64,000 nucleotides of DNA from the NCBI GenBank assembly GCA_907163375.1, contig CAJQUW010015452.1:186001-250000 (forward strand). Direction: 5' to 3'. A model generated the notes under the pieces. It was given only the letters and a program-made list of their open reading frames with translations. It made no database searches and had not been told where the DNA came from. The position numbers and the translations under genes are program-made. The stretch comes from Prostheceraeus crozeri (lineage: Eukaryota > Platyhelminthes > Polycladida > Euryleptidae). Shown here piece after piece: positions 37,447 through 49,867 of this stretch. How positions within the stretch are numbered: position 1 is the first letter of the stretch; each line of letters starts with the position of its first letter.

Positions 37447-37576
37447 CTGGAATTTGTAAGGTTGTATCAGGATCGCACCTGCCAAGATTTCTAGACTTCA
37501 TGATTCCAACAGTCAGGCGTCTCGCCGATGACAGGTAATTAAGAGATACGAGAAGTTCACCAGCATCAACGATTGT
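37447..37576 (-). CDS. Synaptotagmin 12-like, exon 5 (start of C2B)
   Basis: The acceptor TTTCTTTCAG precedes ACAATCG, and the donor is CCAG|GTGAGT. The exon has 130 bases, entering in phase 0 and leaving in phase 1. It encodes GELLVSLNYLSSARRLTVGIMKSRNL then GRCDPDTTLQIPG. The GELLxSLxYLxxxxRLTVxIxKxxNL pattern is the canonical first strands of a synaptotagmin C2B domain. The loop following has CDPD where Ca-binding isoforms have a D-x-x-G-x-S-D-P-Y motif. Confidence 0.94.
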
Positions 37577-37638
37577 CTGAAAGAAATTTTGAATTTCATA
37601 AAAATTGAAATATTTCATTTGATCTTAGAAAATCTTAC

Positions 37639-37949
37639 CTCCGTCTTTGGTTTGACAACGTCGGCCCACACTTCCATATCTGCGGTGACATCGACTAATG
37701 ACAAAGCAAGCTCCACTTCACCGAGTAATTTTGTCTCCTCTGATCGCACCCTATGATATATTTGCAACTGTAAATGATATTCAGAAAGTCGCTCGTGGGC
37801 AAGAGGGAATTTGAATTCTTCTCTAAAGGCAGGGCTATTTGAGTTCCAAACTGTTGAAGTCTGACGTTTCCTTTCATCAACGGAAGGGGAGAGAGAGAGA
37901 CGAATGAAAGAGCTGACTGGATTAGCACCTGACAATACTAGCTCTCGTG
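37639..37949 (-). CDS. Synaptotagmin 12-like, exon 4 (most of C2A and linker)
   Basis: The acceptor is CTTCTTTTGCAG and the donor is GAG|GTAAGA; the exon has 311 bases. It encodes ARELVLSGANPVSSFIRLSLSP, a WNSNSPAFREEFKFPL strand pair, LGEVELALSLVDVTADMEVWADV and the C2A-C2B linker KPKTE. In calcium-binding C2A domains the first loop is DxNGxSDPYVKV. Here it is GANPVSSFIRL, so both loop-1 aspartates are gone, as in the calcium-independent SYT12/SYT13 type. The length and spacing of the remaining strands are normal. Confidence 0.93.
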
Positions 37950-38189
37950 CTGCAAAAGAAGAACAAAAAAGAATTAGCTGTGTACAAGATATGTTACTTA
38001 AGTCAACATGTATTAGTTTAGGCAAATTCTACACTGAATGTCATTATTTATAAATTTCTGAACTTACAAAAACATGTTTCAAAGTCGTGTTTTAGAACAC
38101 GCCATGTTTTCTGAACCTAAGTGAAAACTCCCAGAAAAATGTTGTAAAATAATTATATAATAAATTAATAGTAAAAAAATAAAATAATA

Positions 38190-38222
38190 TTATAATTATA
38201 TATATATATATATATATATAAT
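38190..38222. repeat. (TA)n microsatellite
   Basis: A run of about 13 TA units within AT-rich DNA. In arm B this position holds an unrelated segment of about 190 bp (58434-58625). Confidence 0.9.
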
Positions 38223-39633
38223 TGTAAAAAACTAAATGTATCTGCCGGGAGAGAGATTCATCGAAAGAAAACACGGACAGGATGCCTTCACTAATAATAA
38301 ACAGTTTGATGGGTTCATCTCTTCTAAAAATAGATTTCCCACGCTGTTCATGAACAGCATTTGACTGGTGTACTTCTGTAACCGCGAAGAGCCTGATGTA
38401 GATTTCTATTCAAACACTCTCAAACTGATTTCATTAATAGATTGTTTGATTGACGATAAGTAAATTTGAGACTAAAACAATTAGGAATGAGTTTCTATAC
38501 TCGCATTGAGTGATAACTGAGTAGCTATGAGTTGCGGAGAACATGGATGACTTGGAAAATTACAATCTGAGTAGATTCGGGAGAGCATTTCCATAAACAG
38601 TACACTGCAAAGTGTCATGAACTACCACGTCACAACCTATTAGCAGTTAAGGAACTGGCAGAAATGTTATGTCATCTCAATTCAGCGACAATTATAAATT
38701 TTTGACAATTTTTGCTTTATTAGGCATTTCAAACACGAGTCTGAGAAGGCAGCAATTAGCTTATTGTCCTGTCATGCCATCTTCGTTAAAGAAGCATGAC
38801 TGAGAAGTGAGAAGCCATGAGAGACGCCACCTAATTGCGTGTCAAAAGGTAAGATAGAAGTACAGTGTGAAATCAAGGAAGTGAAATGGAAAATTTGGTT
38901 TCTCATATGTGGAAACGTGAATAACAAGTCAGTCATGAATGATATGGCATTAAGATAATTCCAAATTTTTCGGGTAGAAGGGACGTGCAGTTAACTAAAT
39001 GCATTTTAGAACAAATAACCGGTCGCAGAACAAATGACTTCGTGTTTTCATGCTCTGCATAGTACAATGACATTGTGAAATGTGCAGAACGTATGTCTTC
39101 GTCAGAGCACTTTTTCTGCAACTTAAACTCTTGCAATTCCCATATGGGGTTTGTTTGAAACATATCTCTACTTATTTACTTGCAACATGGGGCGGATGAA
39201 GACTTATATATCAGCAAATATGTAGACAGAGATATATGTATCTCCGAGTAGAAAAGACTAAATCAGAAAAGTAAAATCATCATGAGAGTTAAAAATAATA
39301 TCGTGTTTCTATTCAAAGTAAATGATCTCGTTTTGAGCATCAAGTAAATCTCGTTTGAATGTTCATGCCACGGAGGCTAGGAATCTGACCGTTTGATCTT
39401 ATGAGGATAACCCTTCAGGAAAATCTGAACATGTCAGCGTCATCCAAGTAAGCAGTGAGAGAGCTGTGGTTCTAGAGCATTTATCAGTCTTACAAGAAAT
39501 TATGTCGTGAAATATGCTTGAATTTCTTTTGCATTACGCATGAAGTTGGTGTAAGCATTTGTTGCTAAATACGAGTATTTTAAATGTGTTGGATTGACTC
39601 GAAAAACAAGAATTAAAGATAAATAATTCTTAC

Positions 39634-39780
39634 CTTCTTCTACGCGCACTAAAAGATCCGATGTCTTGAAATTGTATGATACACGGAAGCAAAGTTTTCC
39701 ACATCGCTGAGCGGCACTGATACAGCTATCAGTTTCCAGAACGCTTCCCTTTTTCTGGTAAAGTGTTGGGACAAGGGAAC
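39634..39780 (-). CDS. Synaptotagmin 12-like, exon 3 (start of C2A)
   Basis: The acceptor is CTCTCTTCAG and the donor GAAG|GTAAGA; the 147 bases enter and leave in phase 1. The exon encodes GSLVPTLYQKKGSVLETDSC, then CGKLCFRVSYNFKTSDLLVRVEE, the first C2A strands (consensus GxLxFxLxYxxxxxxLxVxIxxA). The inverted duplication breaks inside this exon at about 39712. Confidence 0.92.
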
Positions 39781-42109
39781 CTGAAGAGAGAAAGCATGCA
39801 TGTTTTACTTTTTAATGCAATATAATTACAATTTACATTATTAATTTATATTATTCATCATTCATATCAATATTACTTTTCGAAAGATCGATCAGGAAAA
39901 ATGAGTCACACATGCATGGGTAGGATACATCTATAACCTGCGAGTTGCCCATTTTTGTTTGTTGCTGTGTTTTTTTAATATTGCATATCCAAACCATCAA
40001 CAGTCTGATTTCTTCACTTTGTCCCAACTGCACTCTAGCGATAAAAATCTTATCATGATTCTTTCATATCGGATTCTTTCAAAAAAATATTAAAAGGAGA
40101 AAAATAGTCAGCTTTTTACATGGAAGATGATTAGAATATTAGGAAAACTGGCTAGCAATTTCTGAAAAAAGAAACATGTTCACACCTTAAAGATCCAACG
40201 TCCATCATTTCCAGAAACTGAATTGTCTTTTGTACGTCAGCAGTATTAGGGAAATCTTTTTGAGACATCGTGAATCCATATGATATGATTTTATTTGATA
40301 AATTTCATGGCTGTGTTTCATGGTGAGGTCACTGCCTCCAGTCGACTTTGACAGTGAAAACATTGAAAGTTTTTGTATACCTACATGGACAAATATGGCA
40401 TATGGTACGATAGGAATTTTAGGCTGATGTAAGTTATTCTAATGCAATCAATATATTTCTACAGCCATTACTTTGTTGAAAACACTCTAACACACGCACA
40501 CCCTTTAAGTTACTTTTGTCAACAAAATGGCAAGTGACAAAATAATTGATAATCACTGGTCTATCCTATGATAGATTCATTCAGAATTTCACTGTCAAAA
40601 ATTGCTATAATTTCTACAGCTTTTGCAGTTCAGTCGATTCAAAACAGCGTGTTCTTGAAAATCATGATAGAATGTAAGGGAATCAGGAGCGATAATAAAA
40701 GACATTTATGCTGCATAATGACATTCAATTATGTATTGTGAATATTATCAAAATGCTTCACTTTTCATGTATGTATTTTTATGTATTTTCAAATATGTTT
40801 CCCATATATTGTGTGGGCCCACCACCGCATTATTTTGAAAAAGAATATGCTGTCTCTAATTGTCTTTTTTGCAGCAAAAGTCGATGCGTCCTTTTTATTC
40901 AAAATCCAACCCTCACTCCCTTTTGCTATTTCTTAGTTTTCTTGATTATATACGAGTACGGGTATGAATAAATCATAGCCATTTGCAATTATGCTTTCCA
41001 ATGATTCGTTATTACTGAATTGGAATTCAAGTGATGTGTTCAAGTTAAAAGCAAACTGTCTCCAATATTGTGGATCAGTGTATAAGTACTTGCATGCAAT
41101 AAAAATTTCAAGCCAACGTCAGATACTTTATAAATGTGATCTATAGGCCGGTTTTGATATAAGTCACTTCTATTCAACGGAATCGGGGATAAATGAAAAA
41201 TATTGACAATTATTCACTTGTACCTGAGAAGCAATGACAGAAAACCAAATGAGTTACTGGCTATGATTTTTCACGAAGAAATTTTCGGATGGCATTCCTC
41301 CAATGAATCACTTCTGATTATAACTGAAATTTACATTTACTCTGAAGTTGGAGCAGAAATTTGGCTAAATGCAAAATCCATTAGCTGCGAAATTGTTGAC
41401 ACAATGTGACAGTAGTGCAAATAATTTGCATTAACGAAACTTCTGATCGGCAAACGTTGAGTGATAAACAAGACATATTGAATTTCATTTCTTATGAAAT
41501 CCATTAACTTCATCTCATCTTTCATTTGTAAATTTCTTGCTTGTTCCATTAGTTAGATTTAACTACGAAAATAACAATAGATCTGCATAATCAATAGCGA
41601 GATCTGAGAGTGAAGTTAGGATTTAACATGTACAACTATGATCCTACTCAATTTGTTATCATGCGTGCATGTGTGTATATGAGATGGAGATGGGGAGAAA
41701 CAGATAACTGCTACTTTAAGAGGAAGGCATAGTTACAAGCTCCTACAATTTCTAGTATTATTCATACAATATGAAAAGCGATGTGAATTTGAAGTTCGAT
41801 AGAAAAGGCTTCTATGCATTCAATTGAACTTTACATTAGTAAATTACTTCTTCATTTGGATTGACTATGGTTAGTCGATGCCGTGTTTCAACGTTGTTCT
41901 CAATTAATTATTGTGCTCTCCATAATTCTTAGATATTCTCCCCCAACGCAACAACTATATCCAATGACAAAATCGACATCGTTGTTAAACCTATGTTTTC
42001 AAGTACACGTATACATAATTTCATGCCGATCTGATTCTCATTTCCCGAATTATTCATTGCTAAAACGAACAACCACTTGCAGATCGAATGTTGTCACTTC
42101 AGTTAAATA

Positions 42110-42262
42110 TAGCTTTATGCCGAAAGTGAGAGTATGACAATGATTAAGTCAATAATAGACACCAACACCCTTGATTCCCCGACTGCACTCGCCTGACCCA
42201 GGAGTCGAACCGACGTCCGCGGTGCAGACGAGCTCGCGCCTTCTTTCCTAGGCCACGCTGAC
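42110..42262 (-). mobile_element. tRNA-derived SINE of a second family
   Basis: On the minus strand the head reads GTCAGCGTGGCCTAGGAAAG with an A box-like TGGCCTAGG and a perfect B box GGTTCGACTCC (about 42202-42212), followed by an unrelated AT-rich tail. The acceptor-stem halves do not pair, so it is not a functional tRNA gene. Its body differs from the SINE copies at 9.9, 44.4, 45.4 and 60.6 kb. Confidence 0.6.
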
Positions 42263-44381
42263 AGTACAAAAGGAGTGCGAGTGAAGGCAGTTGTCATCTC
42301 CAAGTGATATCGATAGCATATTGTCCTATTGTTATTGACAGAACGTTACCAACATTCATATTGTAGCGAGACAGCATGTCACACGATTACTTCACACAGT
42401 AGATTATCTCAATAATTCTCTTTGGATATTCAATATACTACAACAGACCTTTGCTGTCAATCTTTATCCTTTGCGTTGCGGATGTTGCTTACTGCCCAAG
42501 TCAGTGGATGTTTTCTTACGTTGCGAGTATCACTTTATCCATGATGGATAAAATGCATTAACAATTTTGGCATTTAATTCATTGTTTCTTTTTCATGAGT
42601 AAATCAATAAAATCTCAGTGGATGCAACCACTGATTAGTAAGACTATTTAAACCTCATTAGTCGGCTAAACCAGAGACGAAAGAACCAGATCAGTTAATT
42701 TTTTTCATAACAAGATTAATTAAAAAACACATACATGTAGCTTTAGTCTCATGGAAATATAAACTGCATGTGCTTAAGTCTACCTTTCTTCATCAATTGA
42801 CAGAAACATCTCCATATTCCGAAAATTTGAGAAAATCGAGGTAACAGTTTAAATTAAGTAACAGGTGTATTCAGAATATGCTTACATATTCAGCGAATGA
42901 CACAGTACATTCCTTTATAACTCACTTTCATGAAATGGAAATTCACGAACAGATTGCGTGCTATGCGTCTGCCCATCATCTTCGATTTGATATCATGCGA
43001 AGTATCTAACTCATGGGATAAAATTTTAGTTACAAACTGACATTTTACGTAAGTTTACAAATTATCTTTAATTCGGATCTAAAAACACTATCATGATACA
43101 ACTCTGCACGAAAACTATCGATCGCATGCATGTGGACTCAAACCATTCATGAAGCCATAATATAAGTACGACGCATTGTTCTAATTCTAATTGTTCAAGC
43201 TTGATCAATGTTAACTTGTTTTTTAACAGCACATGAAACACTCACAATATCATAAAAGTTTGAAGTATATTGAGTTTAAGTAGAATTAGATCAATGATAG
43301 CGTGATGAAAGTCACCGATATATCACAGCCATGTTTCAAGTCATACAGGTCTTCACGAATGTGTCAAATTGCAATTCAATCCCTTCGCATGATCACTTGA
43401 GACCACCTCAAATGATGCTAACAAAATACGGCAATATATGTGAAATTCACACACGGACCTTCATCGTAGGCATTATCACGCGCAAAATTGAATTCGACAG
43501 CCCGCGGGCCGTAAGAATATACCTTATTGTACATCATCATGAATTCAAGGATATCTTAAACATAAAGGAATTCTTTTAATTTCATCACTAGCTACAAGGT
43601 TTACGTGTAGTGCTTATCGACTTTTCTAGCAAATTAGTCAGTCTGGCAACAGAATGATTTTTACCCATCTTATTAAATTTAATGAGGGTTGTTTTTCTTG
43701 AATTATGTAGCAAATTATCATTTAACTCTCGCTTATCGTCTATGCGGTAGAATGGAAACCCTGAATTAATGGTCAAAGATCCGCTTTTTATTTTCAGATG
43801 GCATCTTCCTCTCAATATTACCTTTCTGGTGTCAAATTAAAATGACATCCGATAAAAATGTACAGCTAATCAGTTAACCGAAAATGAACAACAGCAATCA
43901 GTTAACTGTGATCAGTGAAGCAATTCAAGTATTTTTGTCCAGAAGTTATGCCGCTATCTGTCTTAAAAAAAACGGAATGAGAATTTTGATCTTTTATATT
44001 CACTTTGTGAATAAATTGCGCTAATAATCAGAATTCGAGAGTATTTCATACAGGATCACAACCAGGAGATTCAAGTGAAAAATACCCATACTTGTGAATG
44101 TAGAAACAGATTTTGAACTCTTAAACAATGCCTACCCTCAATCATGTTCTGTGCATTTTCTTCCCCCTCTGTCATGCCGACTTCTGATAGCATGTGTGCA
44201 TGTGTGATTGTGGGACCTTCTAGTCTACGTGACTAAACAAATAAGAAACTGCACTAATGATTGTCATACCGCAAAAAGTGAGGAGCTGTCTCAAAACTGG
44301 ATAAAAATGCCAGGGGGAATTATCAGTGACTACGAAATAATTATAGGATTTCTTTTTGCCAAGAAGCTGTCATTAATTGTA

Positions 44382-44572
44382 GTGGTGTCCGTGGCACAGT
44401 GGTCAAGTGCTTGGCCTAGCGATCTTCTGGTTCTGAGGTCGAGCCTCGAAAGTGCTATTGTAAATCGGTAGGAAGGGCATCCGGACTAAATGATCAAAAC
44501 GATCCAGATTAAAGTCTAACTATGTCAGCACCGTCCAAGCGCTCGGTATGGGGAAGTAGTGACGTTAAACCA
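44382..44572 (+). mobile_element. tRNA-derived SINE, copy 2 (full length)
   Basis: Same family as 9892-10078: A box TGGCACAGTGG, B box-like GGTCGAGCCTC, then GGCATCCGGACTAAA, CTATGTCAGCA and GTAGTGACGTTAAA. It lies in synaptotagmin intron 2, antisense to the gene. Confidence 0.75.
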
Positions 44573-45168
44573 TCATTCATCACAATTACACATTGTTATA
44601 AGAAGCAGTATCTATGACTTTGACAGAATTAGATTGTTTAACTATTTCTGATTGATCGAAAGTTGTATAATTCTGGGGTTAATTTGAATTTCGGAATCAA
44701 GTCCTGATGTCACATGTCCTGAAAACAAATGTCGTCGCATATATGGTGCGATCAGCATTTATTATGCCAAAACATCAATTACTATCTTCACACGACAATA
44801 TCGGCATTATGTTTCTTCCACAACAATCCTTGCTAAAATTTGAGCTCTTCAAGAAGACTGACTCGAATGAAATGTAGATCGGAAGTTGACTTTGATATCA
44901 AGCAATGAGTTGTATGAAAACAAAATATTCGATCTGTCTGGGAACTATCCCGATTTCATTCTGCGCACATGAATTTTTGGTGAAATTTGACGCGGCTCTT
45001 TGTCATCTATGACCTTGTACGACAGAATGTCAAGGATTGATAACGATTTTCCATATGGAAATCTTCTAATCGTCGCCACTCTAAATATAAGGCAGAACTG
45101 CGTTCAACTAAACGACAGCTGTCAGCATCCATTAATTGAAATGAATATCAAATCGATGTGCCACTTAC

Positions 45169-45322
45169 CGACTTCCGATTTGAGACTGATTGTGTCACAG
45201 CTGGATCCCGGCATTAAAACGTCACTGCCAACGCTGTCTCGCGATTCACAATCCTCTGCATTTGATCGAGTAGGCCAACGCTTGGATGATAACTTTGGCT
45301 GAATATTTTCAATGAATTCGAC
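45169..45322 (-). CDS. Synaptotagmin 12-like, exon 2 (cytoplasmic linker)
   Basis: The acceptor TCTAACAG precedes GTCGAATTC, and the donor is GTCG|GTAAGT. The exon has 154 bases, entering in phase 0 and leaving in phase 1. It encodes the juxtamembrane linker VEFIENIQPKLSSKRW, then SRDSVGSDVLMPGSSCDTIS. This is serine-rich and likely disordered, as in other synaptotagmins; the region joins the membrane segment to C2A. Confidence 0.85.
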
Positions 45323-45389
45323 CTGTTAGAAAATATCGGTTAAATGCATCTAGTCAACAGAAATTTGATAGTGCTTGCACTGTATTAAA

Positions 45390-45545
45390 GTCTCTGTAGT
45401 ATAGTGGTTAAATGCCTGACCTAGCGATCTATTGGTCCTGAGGTCGAGCCCCGAAAGTGTCATTGGGAATGGACAGGACTGGTATCCAGACTAAGAGTAC
45501 CACAACGCCCCAAAAGTATGACTACATCACCACCGTCCACGTGAG
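45390..45545 (+). mobile_element. tRNA-derived SINE, copy 3 (3'-truncated)
   Basis: The head TCTCTGTAGTATAGTGGTTAA is closer to an ordinary tRNA (TAGTATAGTGG) than the other copies, suggesting it keeps the ancestral A box. It has B box-like GGTCGAGCCCC, then GGTATCCAGACTAAGAGTACC. The copy loses similarity after CACCGTCCA. It lies in synaptotagmin intron 1. Confidence 0.7.
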
Positions 45546-46798
45546 TTGTGAAATGTGTGCTAAAGCTTCACACAGTATTTACATTGGTCAAACAAAATAC
45601 TGTACTGACTAAAAAACCGGCCGTCGAATTTTTCTACGGATAAAAAATTAATTTAGAGACTGGCCGTCGGTTGGATACCTTGGAAAAAAATTATTGGAAG
45701 GTCGATTTCTTTAAAAATCCAATTTGTCAAACAAATGCTATTTCTTCTGTTTCAACAATCTCAAGCAATTTGAACAAGCGCCCGAGGGACGTTTCCTGAT
45801 GACAAAATTCACTTGATCTGTGATGTTCAATGAAATTGACACGCTTCACATTGAACTCCGCGTTCAATAGCAGCTCCCTAGTCTAAAGAAAGACTGTAGG
45901 TTGTTCACAGGGCACTTATAGTAGTTGTAATAGAAGTAAGTAGTGAAGAAGAAATTGGCCGAATTTTTAGGTTTTCAAGCACTAGCCTCCAGGAATAATT
46001 AATTTAGACGCCGAACACCGGCCAATCACCTCGGGAAAAAAATAAATAATTGGCTGGTATTTTTTCGCACGTACAGTAGACCTGTAACAGTAAGTAATCG
46101 CTTTGAAATATGTCAGATAGACTATGAACTCAACAGCACTGTGGTGCCGATTTAAAACAAATTGCAGATAGATCAGATATGATATGCCACATAAAATCAG
46201 AGCATTAAGTCGGCCCGGGATCGAGGCCGGCTCATATCCTAGTTGACCGGTCAGGTGGTCGATTTGCTTTACAGTGACCGTCGATTTCTAATTTGCATAC
46301 TTTGAGTAAAATATGGACCTGCATAAGAGGGCAAATGAATTTCACACATTCATGCAATGCACTATGGATCAAATGACTTCTTTGGGGATCGCGAAACGAT
46401 ATTTTGTCTAGAGAGAGTCATTCCGTATATTAAACTTATTTATTCAACAGATTGTGTTTGCTAATATCGCAATCTCATACATCGAGAACTTTTGCAAAAG
46501 AAACGATCTTTCCATCAAGCTATTTGAAATTGGTACCTTTGTTTCGAATACGCGGTAATGATCAAATTTATATTACACGTGCCGATAGCATTTTGTTATC
46601 TCATGGTTGAATAACAATTTCTCTAGGAAGCCTAAGAGGCCGGCCCTTGCCAAATGGAAGTTGTGGCCAAGGCGGGATTGGGGCAGGCATTTAGATCGCG
46701 GTCAGATGAAAAATTCGAATTAAGTTCAAAGCAAATCTGCATCAAAATCATGTTTTGAAGCCTTGCATCTCTAACTGCATAAACAATTTTCAGCTTAC
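45546..46798 (-). other. Synaptotagmin intron 1, remainder
   Basis: No exon-like frame. Two related GC-rich patches, with CCGGCCGTCGAA at about 45622 and GCCGAACACCGGCCAA at about 46011, each next to an ATTAATTTAGA word, suggest a short diverged repeat. Confidence 0.35.
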
Positions 46799-46986
46799 CT
46801 TGTCAATGCTGAGTAGAGAAGAGCTGAACATGTTGTGGGTACCACTGAGATCACTGTCCAACAAGCCTGTACGGTAGGATTTCCTTTGGCGACAGAAGAA
46901 AAATATGGAAACCAATATCACTGCCATCAAGGCCATTACCAATGCAAACACCGCAAAGGGAATGAGAATATGTAGAGGCATCGCTC
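46799..46986 (-). CDS. Synaptotagmin 12-like, exon 1 of the coding region (membrane segment)
   Basis: The acceptor TTTCAATTTCAG is followed by GAGCG and then ATG at 46981, so the start codon lies five bases into the exon and an upstream 5' UTR exon is expected. The exon encodes MPLHILIPFAVFALVMALMA, VILVSIFFFC and a basic stop-transfer RQRKSYR. This is a single N-terminal membrane segment with almost no luminal domain, as in several synaptotagmins. The cysteine at its cytoplasmic edge is a candidate palmitoylation site. With this start the six exons give about 412 residues, a normal family length. Membrane topology predicts cytoplasmic C2 domains acting in vesicle traffic. Confidence 0.88.
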
Positions 46987-49859
46987 CTGAAATTGAAACG
47001 GGAGGTTATTAGTCTTATGCAAATGCTGGAGTTTGTAATGTGATGTTTTGAAAGTTGGCACATTTGAAAGGAAATGGAAGATTTATTAATGTTCCCCAAC
47101 ATGCTGACAATAAATCAATAAAACAATGTCGAGCAATATCACTAGCATAAAAGGAAGCGGATGAGCAGCTAACGTGGATGTTTTATCTTTCAAAAATTCA
47201 CCACTTTTCGCGATAGCGAAATTCGAGAATAACTTTCATTTCAATAGTAGGTTTTCCTTCTACATTTTTTCAATGTCGCATCATTGTCTGTTCCTGTGTG
47301 ACGCGATTGCTTTTTATTACATTGCGCTTGAATGGCAATCTTTATCGTTTTGAATTCGAATTCAAGTAGGCGTAATTTTGTGCTATGTTTGAGCATCGTG
47401 GAACGCGCACTTTGTCGAATGTTGGTTGACAAGGAATTAGACAAGAACATATACAAAATGTATCTGAATATCACCCAAACTTGCTGCCATCTAAAAAAGT
47501 TAACTACTCTCTTTTGAAATGACATTTTTGTGAGGTAGTATTAATATTTCAGATTATTCGACAATTTGATCTTTTGCATGGTAGACTTGCGTGATACTGA
47601 AATCTGAGACAACACACGCGTATATGCAAGAGATAAAGATCCGCCGTTTTAAATGTCATTTTATGGTTCACCTTATACAGTATGCGTAGGATCTTCCTGA
47701 ATAGAAATTAGCAATAATGAATTCAACCACCGCCTCCCCCCAGAACAGCACTTTAGCTTCATGTAACACGCAATTGCACAAAAATCGCACTGCCAACAGC
47801 GAAAGTTTGCTTTTAGACCACGGCGACTTGGGCGGCTTGCAAGTTCTATTAATCTTATCACATGCGACTATTATTCACAGAAAGTTTTAAGTGATGAACA
47901 TAGAACGATCATGCGAATACGGTATATGACCCTATTTTAGGTTTCAAGTTGCGAGCAAAATCAAATTTCTCCTCGGTTGCTATTAATTTTGATAGTGAAA
48001 TAATTAAAATATGCTTTTGATATATTTTGAAAATATTAAGGATTGATTTAAAACTTTCGTAATGCTAATATGCAGACCAGACAACCTGAGGATCTCACTT
48101 ATATGGAAAGACTGCCAATTTCAATGCATACTGTTGGGTAGAACATCTGTGTCGAGATCAGAGCTTCGTTGGTGGGTTGACATAAACAGACAAATTGAAG
48201 GACCGTCTTCATCTTCATCGAAAAACAAATTTCTTGTGAATGAGCAGCAACATGATTTAGTCTTATTCATTAAATTGACAATATTTTTTGTTTCGACTTC
48301 ACTTTTTTGCTAAATAGATGCCGATGCACGTCGTCTCGCGCATTCATAATCCAATCATTCTGCGGCAAGATGGTCCTTTTAGTTGTCCGTTGAGTCAACC
48401 TATCAACGAATCTCCGGCAGCGGCTTCTTTCTGAGACACCTGTATTCTACATGGCAATGTATTGAAACTGGCAACATTTGAAGATTAGTTAAAACCCATA
48501 TAAAAGGAGGGTTAATCCCTCCCCCCATCGGTCGTGTTAGGTAAAAGTATGCTAGTCATTCTATCAGTAATGATATCTAGACTTGTGACTAAAAATCAAA
48601 AAATGAACCTCTGAAGTGAGACGCTTGTTTTCATGTGGGTTTTAATCTCTGGTGCTGACTGCTCACAAAGAATCCTAACTGTACCTTTATTAAGAGGCTT
48701 GAACCCAAATCTTCTGAGCACAGCGAACAGTACAAGGTTACTACACTGGCATGCAGTGTTATTCATTGTGAATCTCTGAGACTTCTCTTGTTCATACCAT
48801 GATCGGTTTTGAGCGTCCGGGTAGACGCCAAAATACAAGTAAAGAAGATGTCTAAATACTTGAAGAAATAATGTTTTAATGGTTCTACCAAATTAATGAC
48901 TTATTAGGCCATTTCACAGAAAAGTGGGTCAGACATTGCTAGCTATGATAAGCCCAAAAAGAGAGATATATTCTTGAGACAACTTTTGCATTGGCGAGAC
49001 CTTTTTTGGTCACGAACAATATGTGGTAACGGCTGAAAGGTCTTTCTCTCATAGGCAGTCCATGTTATAACTGCTGAGTCATGAGACAATTCTAGACAAT
49101 TAAGTTAGTTTTGGGTCTTATTCTGAGTCAGAATATACAATGCAGTAGTGTTGAGGACAATCTACCTGTGTATTTTAAATTCAATTTACCGGTACCAAAT
49201 GTCTAATCAGATTCTTACCAAGGTTGATGTACGCTTTGAGAATTGTTGAGGACTTTGAATGTAAACGCTTGTAATTTCCAAAGTAGCAACAGTTGTGAAG
49301 TAGAATCGAATCAATTTGAGCATATTTCTCGTTTATACAAGCTTAAATAATTGTCATCGATGACTGTCATTGGATGAAAAGATAATGTCCGTGAATAGAT
49401 GAAGGACAAGTAAAGCGAGCAGCCAATAATGACTCCCAAGATTGTCATCTCTGTCAAAGATCTTCGTTTCCATGCAAGAGGAAATCATCAAGTCTAAAAA
49501 TTGAAATGTTTGTGATTTTAGCGAAAAGCAATGCCATTTGAGATAAGACAGTTTCTGATGGGAAGTCACTTACTTGCCTATATACCTGACTCAAACAAGA
49601 ATATAATGTGAAGAGAATAAGCACAAAATAGATTGGATAAGAGAAACTTACTTAATTTTATTTTTGAGGGTGCAAACACGGCTGATTGCGAATGCGATAT
49701 ACGTATATTTTGTATGCCGTAAAACATTTAATGAACATCCTTCGAACAACTGTGGTCTTCAAATTCATGACTTTATCACCTTCATGCAAAAGAGGATAAG
49801 AGTCAGTCAGCCACAATAGACAGCCAGATCGATAGACTGATTTTTTATCAGATGATTGT
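46987..49859 (-). other. Presumed upstream intron of the synaptotagmin gene, nothing recognised
   Basis: No coding exon or repeat recognised. The 5' UTR exon and promoter of the gene should lie to the right, but neither can be placed. Confidence 0.35.
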
Positions 49860-49867
49860 GTAGCTGC

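Larger units (their letters stand above)
35277..39712. repeat. Arm A of a large inverted duplication (3' half of the synaptotagmin gene)
   Basis: This segment reappears in inverse orientation from about 53794 to the right edge of the window. Much of the shared intron sequence (for example 38270-38940 against 57740-58395) differs at only a few percent of bases by eye. Arm A keeps intact exons and empty sites for the insertions found in arm B. A 1.0-kb piece at about 35846-36848 is present only in arm A, either an insertion here or a deletion there. The limit at 35277 is imposed by the end of the window, not by the duplication. Confidence 0.93.
39781..45168 (-). other. Synaptotagmin intron 2, 5.4 kb, with SINE insertions
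   Basis: Mostly AT-rich intron without further exon-like frames. It contains the SINEs at 42110-42262 and 44382-44572. The exons on either side join in phase 1. Confidence 0.6.

Noticed and set aside
42196-42262. Functional tRNA gene on the minus strand
   Set aside because: The B box is perfect, but the acceptor stem halves do not pair and a SINE-like body follows.
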